A stretch of 64,000 nt of DNA, from NCBI RefSeq assembly GCF_000002985.6, contig NC_003282.8, positions 9,548,001-9,612,000 on the forward strand. The letters run 5' to 3'. Both the position numbers and the translations under genes were made by a program. This DNA is from Caenorhabditis elegans (Eukaryota > Nematoda > Chromadorea > Rhabditida > Rhabditidae). This document shows, in pieces, positions 21,061 through 35,100 of this stretch. Each line of letters begins with the position of its first letter. The stretch's first letter is position 1. The notes under the pieces were generated by a model, which did not search any database, had not been told where the DNA came from, and saw only the letters and a list, made by a program, of their open reading frames with translations.

Positions 21061-24000
21061 TCACAGGTAGGAAGATTGACTTGGCGCACCACTATTCGGC
21101 ATCTGAAAGATGAAAAAACATTATAAATGATAGGTATTAAATTTCCACTAGTTACTGTAATTATATGACTTCAATTGAAAGATTTATGGGAAACTGGATG
21201 GAAATTGCAAACTTTTTTAAAAAGAAAATTACAGAAAAAGAAAAAAACAATGTGAGGAACTTACTCGAATGAATGAAGTTTGCTTGATGTCAGCTGGTTT
21301 CGGGGATTTACTTCCACCTCTGAGAGTTTTAATAAGCATTTCTTTGAACATTGGGTTAAGCCAAGCATACAGAAATGGGTTGGTTACATTTGTTAACATG
21401 GATATTCTGGAAATTATTAAAAATTTAATTGAGACAGTCCATTGGTATTCAGAACTTTTTTATTATTTTTGTAGAGCTCTGATCAGGGTTCTCAAAATGG
21501 AAAACCAATTTGTTAGAATCCGTTTCTCAGATAATTGTTTTCCAACTAAAAAATCAGAAACAGAACGTATTTTTGCTTGAAAAACTAACTTAAATTTTAT
21601 TTCAAATTTTTGGAAAAACTCACAAATGAGCAGTCATTGAAACAATATATGTATGATCGGTACTGGTTGCCGATGTCTCATCAGAATGAAAAAAGAATCC
21701 ATCGTATTCTATCATCAAAGTGACAACATTATGTGGAAGCCATGTAAATGCAAAAAGAAGAACCTGCAAGCAAAAATAAAAGCTTATCAGAATTAAAGAT
21801 CTTGATATTGAATTCCCTGTGGAAAAGAGAATTCCTTGAAAAAATGAGTGTTTGGGGAATGATGGAATAGAGTTTTGAAAATTTCCAGAAAGGGGAAATT
21901 TAAGAGAAATGCATCTTACCATGCACGATAAAATAGTAGTTGTCCTTCTTTGTTGAGCAAGAACAGCTAATCTTTGTTTGTTTTCCAGACCATTTTGAAC
22001 TGCTTCCTGAAAAATTTGATAGGTTTAATAAATTTAATAAATTTTGCAATTTTTGTTTGAAAAAAACGTTGGAAAAATAAAGTGATTATCATAGAATTAG
22101 AAATATTATTGTTTGAAAAAAAAGTTACTGTTTCACAATTACTACATATTGATTTGTGTAGTTATGAATATGAACGGTGTCTATTTTTAGAAGATTTTTA
22201 AGTAGAAAAATTTCACATACACTATACACGTTGTAAGACAGTTTTTATTAGTTTCACTATTTTTTTAACTTCCATCACCTTACAGCCACCGTACATTAGC
22301 ACAAAAAACACATTTAAAAATGTAATTTCTAGAAATGTATTGTTACCTTGATATACAATGTGACCCTCTGAAAAGTTTAATTTAAAATTGTTCTGCAATG
22401 TAACAAACTAGGCAAAAATTTTATTTTGAAACTAAACCTTTAAAATGTTTGACCTACTACTTACCGCGTTAATGCTAACAATGTGGTTAGTGGTTCCACA
22501 TGTTGTACTATTCTCCAAAAGTTGAGATCTTTCTGATAATTTCTTCAGTTTCGTTTCCACTCTACAAATTATTTGAAAGTATTAAATAACTGAACAGTTC
22601 AAGAAACATACCGTTGTCTGAGTCTTGAAAAAATATTATAATAGCAAAAAGCCATCGTAGCAAAAGGAAACAAAAATTGAGTGATTAACACCAAAAAAGT
22701 ATATCCCTTTCGTACTTCTGCTAATGGCCAGTGCTCAGAACAGTACTCTCCACATAATCCATTGAGCTTCTCCACATCCATGTACCATCCATATGGCATA
22801 CAAACAACTACACTAATAACCCAAATGAGAAGAGCAATCATCATTGCACTTCGTGAACTGAGTTTTTGTTTATGAGGACGAACCACGAGGTTGTATCGGT
22901 CAAGTGCAATGGCGGAAAGGGAGAAAGTGGAGACAAAGATTGAAGCTCCCTGGAAAAATTAGTGTTGAAATAAATAAGCAATTTACTTGAGTAAATGATC
23001 AAAATTCATAACGGTTTTAGAGTTTTAGAATATTTTTACTCTTACTTAGGGTCTAGGCACAAACCCGCCTGTTTTCTTAGACATGATATAACGTGCTCAA
23101 AAGCTGGAGTATCGGCAGTGGGAACCACTCTCATAATATGTATAATAGTTCAACAAGAATGAATGGAGTTATTCATTTTCATACAATATTCCAAAAAATT
23201 TCAGGTTAAAAAAAACTTTTGGGCAAAGTTATGCCAAATTTGGTATTTTTCCATAATTTCAAGAGTTGCTGCTGGCTCAAACCTCTACATTGTTTGAATA
23301 CAAATAATTAAAAACAGTTATAATTTCTTTAAAACTTTTAGAAAAATACTTTTTGTTGGTTTTCAAAACTATCATAGGGAAACATTGATTTGTCAATCAA
23401 TAACAAGTTAAATTGTTCTCAAATTGTTTTACTGCGACTTTCGACTGCGACTAGTATCATAGGAGTAATTTTAAAAAATTTCTCAAACGTCTCAGCTAAG
23501 TAATAATTTTTAAATTTATAGTTCCGGTTTTTAGAATATCAATAAATTCCTGACCTGAACCAATGGAATAAGTTTACAAACAGGCGATGAGAAGAACCAT
23601 TGTTTGTAGACATTTGTGATAAATGTGATTGGAAGACTCGTCAAGCACATTAAAACATTCGATGCGCATAAGTTCAAAATAAATATATTTTGAACAGTTT
23701 GTAATTGACGATGTTTCATTGTAAGATATCTGAAATTGATATAGTTTTTTGAGATGTTCCAGAAAAAAACTTGAACCGAAAACAATCATAGGTTTAAAAA
23801 ACTTACAGAACAGCCGAATTTCCTAGGATTCCAAGAAGAAAAATATGAAGATAAAGCAGGGAGAATGTGACAAGGACTGTTGGTTCATTTGTCATATCTG
23901 GATGCTTGTCTATATATCGATCACATGTCTCTTCTGTTTCGTTGATCATCTGAAAATTCAAAAATTGGAAAATGCACGTATATAAACTGTTGGAAAATTG

Positions 24001-27000
24001 TTCAATTTTCGTATCGTTGCGTAAAAGCCAAAAGGTCGAAAAGTCAAGCTTTTTCTAATTCTAATTAGATGACGTGGCACTCATAATGACGGATGAAAAA
24101 TGATGTGAAATGGCCGGCATCTAGCAGCAATTATCAAGAGCCTCTGAGAAAAAGAAGCTCAATTAAAATCAAACTCCGCCTGCTTTTCATTATAGTTTTC
24201 ACACTGAAAGTAGGATCAGGAAAAGGGTATATAATTGAAATTTATGTTACATGAAGGTTTTTAAGATTTTGTTAGAATTTGTTGCTCGTGTTCTGAGAAT
24301 TGTAGGGAGAAACACGATTAAAACACGATTTTTGACACATTAGATTTCAAAAAAAGATCCGTGGGGGTTGGATGAAAAGCGGTCGACCAGGTGTTCACCT
24401 AATCGAATTCATTCTTTTTGAGCTCTATTAAATACGGATATGGAGTGAAATAAATGGCTAGGCTCTTAAATTTTGCTCAATACATTTAAGAGTAGGTGGG
24501 TTGAAGAACGAGAATAGATTTGGTTCAAACAAGACACAGACATTTTTAAATTGATGACGAAGAATGGAAAGGTCTAGGAGAAAAAATGTTAGGAAAACGA
24601 GTTCAGGCGGAAAATAAGTTAATTTGAACATTTTTCATGAACTTATTTCAAACTAAGAAACATAAAAGGATGGGAACGTCCTTTGAATGCTAGTTCCTGG
24701 TGAGTTTCTGATTACTGAACAAAATTCAAGAAATGTTTATTCTAAAATTACAAGTAAGAACTTCGAATATATGATGAAAACTTTTTTTATAAATTTAAAA
24801 ACTTTTTAAGCCTTGAACAAACAAACACGTGTCAACCTACCAGCTCTAGAAAACATTTTGAATTTAATTGTTTCTTTTCAGAAAATATACACTGATTCAT
24901 GGTATGAACGAAACTCACTTGAAAGCTCATAATATTACCAAATTTAACAAAGTTTAAAAACGATAAAAACCTCTTTCACTTTTCGACAACGCTATAAAAT
25001 TTTAAATTTCGTAAAATCAGAAACCAGAAAGTTCGAAAATTGCTGGACATAAAACTCATAAAACTAAGATTCAATAGAAAACGGATTTGAAAGATCTCCT
25101 AGATTCATTTCTTTTCACTTCAGAGCATCATAAATTAATAGTCTTTCTTACCAGAGTGTTGGATACTTCTCATCTTTAATGAAGTTGTTGATGATGTTCT
25201 GGTGGTTCATGGAAAATTATTTTACTTTGTTTTGATTAATGAAATTCTAAATATTTTGTTGGTTCTTGGAAGTTGGAATTTGGAATTTAGAAGTTTAGCG
25301 GAAAATAACATATTTTAATAGTAAGAATCTAGGAAAATGCAAAAAATAAAAACTATTCGAAATTTGGATAATTTTCAGTATAAAAAACTGAACTTGAGTG
25401 CAATACTTATTTAAAAAATATTTTAGCGAAGCCTTTCGAATGATCGAACTCCGAAAGCAGTGAGGTCGAAATGTTTGTCCCAGTCAATGGAAATATACGG
25501 CTTCAGTTTCAAATTCAAAAGTTCCTGGTTCAATATTTCTCGGAGCAGCAAGAAAACTTTTAACAATTGAATTTAAATTATTCTGAAGTTCAAAAAATGT
25601 AATTTTAAAGAAAACAAAGTCAATTGGAGCAAAGGAAATGAGGTAAAAAGGTTAATCATGGAATGGAATAGAGAGAGAAAGAAAATATGTAAAACTACCC
25701 CATTTCCTCGTTTTTTTTCACTCTCTACTCAATTCTCTTAATTACGACACTCACAAACAATATTATTTATTTCCCATTTTGTTTTGTCTCTAGGGACGAA
25801 TACCTTCTAAAAGTGCTCCAAGAGCCCTGAAGCGTCCCACAAAAAGTTCTGAAGAATTTGAGCTCAGTGAGCATTGAGAGGGAGAAGAAAAGTTTGAAGA
25901 TAATTGGTTGACATTTTTTCATTGAATTTGCCGTTTTTGGCACTAGGACCGGAAATTTCGCCAAGGTTCTTTTTGTGTTATAGTGTTTTTTTTTTAAATA
26001 TTTGAGGATCTACTTGAGAGATTTTGTTATAAATATTTTTTATTGTCAAGGCTTATAATTTTATCAATTAGCCAATAAAAACAAATTTAGTTAGATTAAT
26101 TGAATTTCGATGACGAAGGAGTGAGAACTGAAACACAATTCTCGAACGCTGACAGGTGAACACTTTTCAAAATGCTATGAGGAATTGAAATTTCAGTGAA
26201 AATTAAAATATAGAAACATGTGCAAAGAAAAGTCTTTGAAAATTAATAATTTTTAGAATTATTAATTCACCTTCATCAAATGTGTGGTAATAATGAAGAC
26301 CTAGTTTTAACATTAATTTTAACATTGTTGCTTATTGAATTATAAATGTTAGAAAATACTAGAACCAAAATTTGTGTAATGCTGTTATATTTTTACTGTT
26401 ATTGTTGAAATAATTAAAAGAAATACACCTTTCACACAATACAAAAAGAGAATTTCATGTGTTTTTTTTAAACATTACAAAAGTTATATGTATTATGCAC
26501 AGTTTGCAAAAATCCAGAAGAACAGATAAGTACTCATAGACGTTATATACTCCAACGCTGAAAGCAGTCTCAAAAAAGTTAATAATGCTTCTGTAATTGT
26601 TATGACACTTTGATTTTAATATTGTTAAAATTAATGTATCAGGAAAAAAACGAAGAAATCAAATATCTGTCTGAAAACTGATCACGTAAGGAATACGTGA
26701 TTCTGTTCAAACTTTAAATCGAAATTCTCGAAGCCCTTGTAGAACAAAAAGCAAAATGGAATGATGAGTTGAAGGAAAAAAAACGGAAAGAAAATAGATA
26801 TGTTAGACATGCACACCACCTTGTTATTTCTTTTTTATGACAATCTAGCTGGTGGGATATCAGGTAACATTGCCACTAAAAAATGAATGACAATTCATTT
26901 TTGGACCAAGAAACACTGAAAGATCATTTGGCAACATTTTGAAATACGAATGGAATAGGTCAAGTCTAAGATTATGCAAAATGTAGTGAAAGATGAAATA

Positions 27001-30000
27001 GTTTCCTGAAGATTAGTCTCGAGTAGTAGTTTTCCTGTTGGAAGATTATTTTTCAAATATCATCTACGTACTATCACATTTTACTTTTACAATTTTGAAG
27101 TATTTCGGAATGGATTTTCTGCTGAACCATCAATGAGATCAAACTGGGATTAAAACAAATTACGTTTTGAAAAAAAGAGAACATAAAAAATGAACCGCTT
27201 ACTCATTTTATAAATGGTCAATACTTTAAAATAATTTGCTCGGACCATAGGAATTATTTGGATCAATTGTTTTTTCGTCGAAAATTTAAAATTTGGTTAA
27301 AAAAATGTTTCTTGATTTTTCTAACTAAACATTTATCATATTTCGAGCCGACAATTTTATTTTTTATTTTTCACCCTCAAAACAAATCCGGTTGGATGAT
27401 TGACAAGGCATCAAAAGTAACAGTTAAGAAGAACTTTTTGATGGAAAAATTCTTGACATTTCTTTTGAAAAATAAGAAAAGGGCATTGGAAATTTAGAAG
27501 AGTTCGTGAGAAGTTAGTGAGAAAAAACAATTTCATCTTCAAAAATCCAATAATTTTTAAAAGAACAATAAATAAAACCTAACCAGCAAACTATGTGCCC
27601 AAAAATTCATATTTTTTTCAAAAAAAAACTAGTAAATTTCAGATCTATTCATCATTTTTCGTCTTCACTGCCAGGTGTGAAAAGTGGCAGGTCTGATGTT
27701 AGCAATGAACAGAAAATAAGAAAGCCCGAGCAAAGAGGGAAGGAAGGAAAAACAAGATATTAAGGTTGCTGAAATTTACGGAAATTGAGCGAAACGGGAT
27801 AAAAAGTGCATGGATTCTTGGAAATGTGTGGCGAGAAGACAGGAAACACAGGAAGCTTTAGAGGTGGGAAATATTAGTTAAATTATTATCAGTGAATAAG
27901 AAAAACTTTAAGAAAAACCAACAAAAAAATGTTTCACAGTTTTATATTCTCTGAAGAAATCATTTTCAGTTGTACCCGAAATAATTGTTTTTTAAAGGAA
28001 AATGAAGGAAACTGCAGTTTCAGGTATTCATATTTAATTTCTCCGAAAATTTTAATTGTAGTGTTAAAGATTGATAAAGAAGAAAATTCAAATTTTATCA
28101 TTCGAAATTCCAACGTCATGCAAAACGATTTTGCTAGAAATTTCTCTTACAAAACGAATGCATTTTCCTAATCTTAACTTTGAAATCTAAATCTTTTAAT
28201 TGGAAATAAAATTGAACTAAATAACTCATTGGCTTCTTTTTTCAGTCTTTGCGTTTCCTTCAAATATGAAACTAAAAGAAAAAATGCTCTTTTGTTGTGT
28301 CATGGGACCGAAATTCCTGTAAAAGTAGAACACTTTTATTTTAGAAATTTTTCAGACTTCAATATCTAAAATTTTTGTGCTAACAAAAAGGCTAACCTGC
28401 GAAGAGTGCAGTTGAATCAACTTTCTTCTCATTTCTTGTAGCATTCGAGTACCATCTGATTGTCGCAGCATGTTTTTCAACGCCTGAAAATAAGAAAAAT
28501 AAGGAACAAATCTGAAAATGACAAGGGCTTCCAGTGAAAAAATGGCTCTGAATTAAGAGGTGTTTTTCTTTTAAAAAATTATTTTTTTCGGTGAATGATC
28601 ATAAATGAGACGATGATGTCTGAAATTATGACAAGATGAAGGTGGGAGGAGCGAATTGTTGGAACAGGATTAATATTCTCAAGAATACGTGGATTTCAGT
28701 AAGAATTTGCTGATATAAAGGAAAATTAAAAATCTTTCAAATATTAAATTGACCTTTCGAGAGCTTTTGAAACTGAATATTGTCCTCAAGGTAGGGAATA
28801 AAAAATGATATGATCAGTGGCAAAATTGGGTTTTTTCGAAGAATTAAATCCAAAATCTTGAGCTTTTGTTACAAGAACCATTTTCAGGAACTCTCGCTTT
28901 GAAAAAAATGGTTTGCGATGCGAGTCAGTAATTATGGAAAATGTTTCGTGGGGAACTGTGGAGTTCAACAATAAATTTTAAAAAGTGATATCACGAGTTA
29001 AACTTTGAGTTGTTATAGCTCATTGACGTAAGTTCTTACTTTTATTTTTCTTAAAACTGCTTCCATTTGCGAGAAAAAGAATAAATATTTCATTTTTCCA
29101 TCTCATGAAAAAACCTCCTCAAAGATCATATCTTAACGGGAGATGGAAGCAACTGAAGGAACTTTTTTTACTAGTTTTCTTGTTGAAATTTTTTTGCTGT
29201 AAATTGAGCTCAAAATTCAATTTTCTGAGCAATTTCCGGCACAAATTTCATTTCCTTTTGGGTCATGTTTGTGCATGTTCGGGAAGAGAAAGATGAGGTC
29301 TCAATTTTCAAAAAATTTCCACCGATTTGTGTTCTATGGATTTGAATATCCGAAAAGGTCATATCACACCAAGGAAATTATGAAAAATATTTAATCTCTG
29401 AAAAGCTGAAAAGATAATCAAAATAAAAGTTGTCGTGGGAGTTGAACAGGTGAATTTTTCTTTGAAAGCATATAAAATTTTTTGTGATAGACTGACTTTC
29501 AAAAATTTGTGATTAAAGGCAAAATTTAAAAAAGTGTTTCAAGATGAAGTAGATTCATTACTAATAATGCAAACTTAGCAAAATTAGTATTACGAACAAG
29601 TTTTAAAATTTTAAACATTCCAGTCAACGTTTTGATAACTTGCAAAATTTCCAAAAACTTCGGTTTTTAGAACAATCTCTCGTGTTTGAGCTCCCTATCT
29701 TTAATTACTAAATGTTTTTTAACATAATTCGAATATTTAAAAGGGAAGAGTTTTTTCGGGTCAGCTTTCAAAATTATGAGTTGCGAAAATTGAGTAATCA
29801 CCACTTTTTGACTGTAAATAATTGAAATAATTAAACATTTATTTCAAAAATTTTCTATGATATTCGGTAATTTCAGCACTGAAAAGTGATCTTCTAACCA
29901 CTCCCTTCAAAGGAAACATTCCACTTTTGACATTTATTTGGAATTACGTAGCTATATTCATTGCGGATCTTTTGATCGCAGATCTTGCCTCACAGAAATC

Positions 30001-32052
30001 GTACGTGGAATGTACGGTTGACTTAGTACAGTTGGGAGCTTTTCTTCTCGTTCAGCTCTAGAATATCAAAATGAAATTCAAGCTCAACGTGGGAAATGAC
30101 CGGCTTTGTAAACTCTGTCTGTGTTTTTAACAACATTTCAGCAATTTAAAAACATTTCTGAAATTCTTAAAGCAAAAGAATTAGAATATTTGAGAACGCG
30201 TCAGTTCCTTTATAGAAACAAAGGAAGCACAAAGTTCATAATGTAAAACAGGAAAATGCCGAGGCGACAGAATTCTTCATTTTCTCGCCGACAACTTCAT
30301 GTTAAGTTCTTCTTCTTCTCCGTTGTCGCATCATGAGAATTTGAATAATTCAGTGGAAAATGGCGAGGATGACTGGTTTGACACGTATATTGCTACGAAG
30401 AAAATGAAGACGTAAAAAAGGTTTCTTTTAGGATCAAGGCAAGAAAACATAAAAGTTGTCGTGTTTCTTTAGTGACTCATTTAGATAATGGATAATAATA
30501 TATTCTTGGAGTGCGTATAAGAGATTGAACCTATGATTTCAAAAGTAAATAATTTAGTTTACTTATAGAAATTATTTTCTTAAAATATGCACATACACTA
30601 AAAGTATTCAGAAAAACGTTTTCAGCACCAACAATAAAGATAACTTGTGGCTTTAAAGTTATTTTGGGAGAAATCAAAATTATGACCATTTTTAAGCAAA
30701 TAAAGATTTAAAAAATGGAGTCCCGAATAAACTTCTGCGTTTAAAAGTAGGTATTGCAGAAAATTACGAGTACACGATGACTTGAACCTATTGACTAATT
30801 TCAAATTGCAGAAAATTACAATTCGAATTTATCTAATAAGCTTGTGAAAAAATAATTTAGAATATTCCTTAATGAGGAAGTTTAATCTTTGAGAGTTGTT
30901 TATCGTTGCGATATTCAAATTTCAATGGCTTCAAACAACGAGTTTGAAGTCCTACAGTATCTATAAAAATTAATTCAAGTTTAGATTTTAAAAAATAGAA
31001 ACGGAATTCGTTCAGTTTATCTTCAAATTTTCATGTGATAGCAAGTACTTTCGTTTTAATCTTTTTTTTTCAAATAAAATAAAACTAAAAGGATCAATTT
31101 TATTGAAAACTTTAAAAAATCTTAAAAGCTAATTAATAAAAATATGGGCGTTGCAGGACACTTTCAAAGAACATGAATTGCTGAACAAACTTGTATCTTT
31201 TGTTTTAAAAATATTCGTATGTCAAGCTCAAAGTCTCACAAATATTACAGTTTCCGGTATTTTCTAAAAAAAAACTAACTGACGGTTTAGTAAAATTTCG
31301 ATTCATATGAAGGTTTTATTTGTAATTATTGGAAAATGGAAATCCTCAAAAAATATCCGGGAATCAGAACTTTTGGCACTTGTGTGTTTGCCCAAAATCG
31401 AAACGACTCGAAAACGACGATCGAAACGACTTTCATTTTTTGGGAATTTCTACGAGTTCACTAATTTGTTTTGTCTGGCTCAAAAATCAACGCGTAAAAA
31501 ATAAAATCTTGCATTGTTCAGTTTTCTGACCAACAACAATAGAACTCTTGGTTTTGCAAAACTAACCGATTATAAATTCCAGGCATTTTAAATAACAAAT
31601 GTTTTTAAAAAATTACTGAAAAGCGAAAAAAAATAATGTGAATGAATATTCAGAACCAGCTGAAATCTAAGATTGAAACCTTACATTTCCAGAAAAGTGT
31701 GTGTGAAAAGAATGAAGCCGTGGAAAAAGTTCAGTCTGATCAGATATTGACTCAATCTTTAGATTTTCTCAAAATTCAAAATCATTATAAGAACTGTGAT
31801 TCAATAACAATATCTCCTTAAATGCAATTCACAGAAATTTAAGCTCTGATAATTTTTTTTGAACGAAATGTAACCTAGTTCAAGCCAATGTTTCCACAAA
31901 ATTCACCTTTAAATTCATAAAAATTATGTACTTTCTAGAAAAAATCAGAAAAAACCATAAATGCTTTTTGTTGAGTTCTGTATAGTATTTTAAAACGTTA
32001 AATCACTTACCAAAAGGTCCGGAGCCTCAACACGTGTATTCACCATCGACAT
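21061..32052 (-). CDS. npr-2: Neuropeptide receptor, rhodopsin-family GPCR (npr-2)
   Basis: Seven-membrane-segment receptor of the NPY/NPF-like group acting in neurons. Ten exons give 430 residues with consistent phases: 32052-32011, 28483-28397, 23949-23807, 23729-23555, 22949-22612, 22561-22465, 22006-21920, 21763-21624, 21406-21265, 21102-21061. Seen: GNSAVL in TM1, the TM2 segment, conserved Cys (SPVCKL) before TM3, DRY in ALDRYN, Cys in extracellular loop 2, FTWLPHN in TM6 and NPFLYAWLNPMF in TM7. The start is the first ATG (MSMVNTRVEAPDLL) after an acceptor at about 32122 (TTTGCAG), which may be a trans-splice site; the leader contains stops. The ATG at 23949 would be a shorter start. 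Long introns 28484-32010 and 23950-28396 probably carry enhancers. Symbol from memory of T05A1.1. Confidence 0.85.
22128..22135 (+). promoter_or_regulatory. Exact CTGTTTCA core motif
   Basis: Context AGTTACTGTTTCACAA, in the npr-2 intron 22007-22464, antisense to the receptor. Confidence 0.42.
23950..28396. other. Long npr-2 intron 2
   Basis: Mostly AT-rich. One coding-like patch on minus at 25423-25575 ends in ...DLTAFGVRSFERLR and a stop (see findings). Around 24060-24190 and 27650-27770 base composition is less AT-rich and may be regulatory. No RNA gene recognised. Confidence 0.5.
28484..32010. other. Long npr-2 intron 1
   Basis: AT-rich with two GC-richer patches, 29878-30060 and 30299-30415, that are open on the plus strand and coding-like (see findings). 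Otherwise nothing recognised. Confidence 0.5.
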
Positions 32053-32122
32053 TATGAATTTACAGAAGTGAAATGAAACTAGTCGACTTTTCTCTCCAAT
32101 GGAGGCGTTGACGTTGCTCTCC

Positions 32123-35100
32123 TGCAAATAATATGACAATTATTGTTATACGAATAATTTTACTTTTTATTGGATTAAATGTGCTTTAATCAAATGACGT
32201 AGAAAATGGAGTTTAGAAACTGAAAAAAGGGCACAGAAAAAAAACGTTAGAAAAATAAAGGCGTTTAAGTGAAAAACTGAAATTTTGATGGCGGAAGGAG
32301 TGATTAGAAGTTAAATCTGAAGCGAATCCTCTTAAATAAAAATTTTGAGATTTCCAAATGTTCTATAAGCTAAACGAGAAAGCTGCAAATAATGCAATTT
32401 TGCATTAAATAACAATCAAAATGTCAAATTTTGAAGGCTTCGAATACTTCAATAACTCATATCGGAAATCTGTCGTAGAAATTTAAATATTCAAAAATAT
32501 TCAAAAAACCAAAAAAATGTTTTTTTTTGATATTAGACAATTCATTTTCGACATTCAAAACAAAATAAATTATGTTTTCATTGAAACTCGATTCTTCCCT
32601 AAATCCATTAGTAATGCTCATACGAATTTAATTTAAGCATACTCGCCTTCACATAATCGCAGTTTATTTTGAGCTATAACATGATTATTTACAACGAAAC
32701 GAAATTCCAAAAGCTCAAAAAATCTCAAATATCGGAAAAATAAGTAAGCTGTAATTTTATCTGCCATGCTATTATCTATTCTAGCCTTTTCTGAACAGAT
32801 TTGTCATTCTGATCAGAGATTTCAAGCGAAAAACAAAATGAAAAGTGTTCTCTAAACCACTTGCTTTTAAAATTTAAAAAACCGACTAAAAATTCACATC
32901 AGTCTACCTCTTCGTGCATCACATTTTGCACTTTTTGCCAGCAATTCATAAATAATTTAGTTGAAAGGCACAAAACGTTCGGAGATTAAGATTGTTCTTT
33001 TTCACTGCGATTTTATTTTTTAACTAGCGGCGGAAAAAAATCTTGCAAATTTGTGTCTGTGTGTGCCCACAAACGTCATCAAAAAAGTCGTTTATACTAT
33101 TTTAGAACAAAAAACATCAGTACAGATTATTAGATTTCACAGAAATACTATCGTACGAGAAATCAAATAACTGAAAAAAAAAACTACATTAAACTTTATA
33201 TTTTTCGATGAACACTTTTTTGCCTATTTTATTTTGGATTAAGAGTAAGCATCAAGTTCAAAATAACAACTGGCAAAAAATTCATGGAATAGAATGAAAC
33301 ATTCTCTTGAACAACGGAACAAGGCATTTACCCTAATCAACTTTACGATTCCACGTCATAATCAAGAATTCAAAGAAAAAATCTGAAGATTTTATAAGAA
33401 AGAGTTGGAGAATAAGGAATACATGGAAATGATATGCGAATGAGAGACTATAATTTATGAGAAATGATTCCAAGTTGGGATAGATTCCACATATAATTTG
33501 AATTTCTTTAAAGGGTATAATTATAAATAAAATGGCAAACTGAATGTGAAATAGAGAAAAAAATATTCGTCAAAAAAGAATAACATGAAATGGTTATTGT
33601 TTCGAAGTTTTATATGAAAAATATTTTTTAAAAAAAGTAGCAAATTTATTGGAAGTTTCTTCTCATTTTCAGAAACACTTTAAATACTGTTTTAAAGAAA
33701 TTATGAATAAGCATTGTAACTGAGCTTTGATATTGGGAGTATCATAAGTTTTCTATAATATTGATTTAGGTATTCTACGAGATCTGCTCATTTTCGTCCT
33801 CCTCCTTGCCAACTCGGGCGCGGAAAGGCATTAAATCTTTAAAAAAAGAGGTGGCTTTATCCAAGTGCTAAAATTACGTACAAAAAATGCAAAAAAATTT
33901 TAAAGTGAAGAAATGCAACGTTTTCTTAGATTACACTGCAATTCACACGTCAAAAGGATTAGGACGAGTAATTTAGTAATTTCAAGCAAAAAAAGGGGAA
34001 ATCAAGCAAAAAACACCCTGTTGAACCTCCGATGGTTTTTTTTTATGTTTTGCTCGTATTATTCACTATCAGGGATTTCTTTGATATTTTCATTATTTAT
34101 TTTGGATAGTCGGAAAATATTTGTTTTGATAATTTTAATCAGAAAAAAAAAACAAAAGAGTCAGATAATCATTCATCAAATTTCAACAACCAAAAGTTAC
34201 ATTTTTGAACAAAAAAAAACAAACAAAACGCTTACCATTTACATTTATTGTCAGTTAAAAAAAAATAATTCTTTTTGAATTTTCCTGGAAATTTTGTAAG
34301 TAACATAACATCTGTACAGAGAAGAATATTCATTAGTGCTCTTCTACTTTTAGAATGTGTTTTTAGAAATGATGAGTTTTTACTTCCAAAATAGAGCGCA
34401 GAAAAAGTGGGCGAAAACCTTAATTTCTGGCGCTTTCCAAGAAAAAATAAGTTTGGTTTCATGGGACTTTGTCTGTGAATAAATTTGATGAATAAAGTAA
34501 TGTGAACACTTTTAATTTAAAATTATTTTAAAAAAGTGTTTGAATTGAAAGTTTTTAAAACATCCATAAAGTAAAACGGAAGTGATGTAAGAGTTTGAAA
34601 TACTATTAGAATTGAGTATTAGACTCCATTGTACGTAACAGACAATTAAAATTCTCTCAATTATATGAAATAAATTTAAATTTCAGAATTATGACACATC
34701 CCACGAGAACTTTCGAGCTTATTCATCAAATTATATTGTTGACTAGCCATTAGAAATGTCATTTCTGTTCAGAGTATTATATTATTGGTAAATATGGTGT
34801 CATTGCGGAAAATGATGTTATAATTCAAAAATTTCGACTTGTAGTTCAGAAACTGTGCTGGTATTGGAAAGATGTAGGAATTAAACTTAAATAAAAACCT
34901 TGAGCTTTGCATATATTTTCATAAACATTCATATTTAGAATTCGAAAATACTCTTCAATTTGAAAACATTATAAAAAGTTAATCGTTTCAAAAAATCTAT
35001 CTCTTAAAAAGATCAAGAAATTTTAGACAAATGAGAAATTATAGAAAACAGTTGATTACAATAGAAAAAATTCCATTAGAGATTTATCAACCAAAAACAA

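Noticed and set aside
33665..33720. CTGTTTTA and similar near matches (also 56106, 57853, 57964) as piRNA cores
   Set aside because: They lack the exact CTGTTTCA core; only exact matches were counted.
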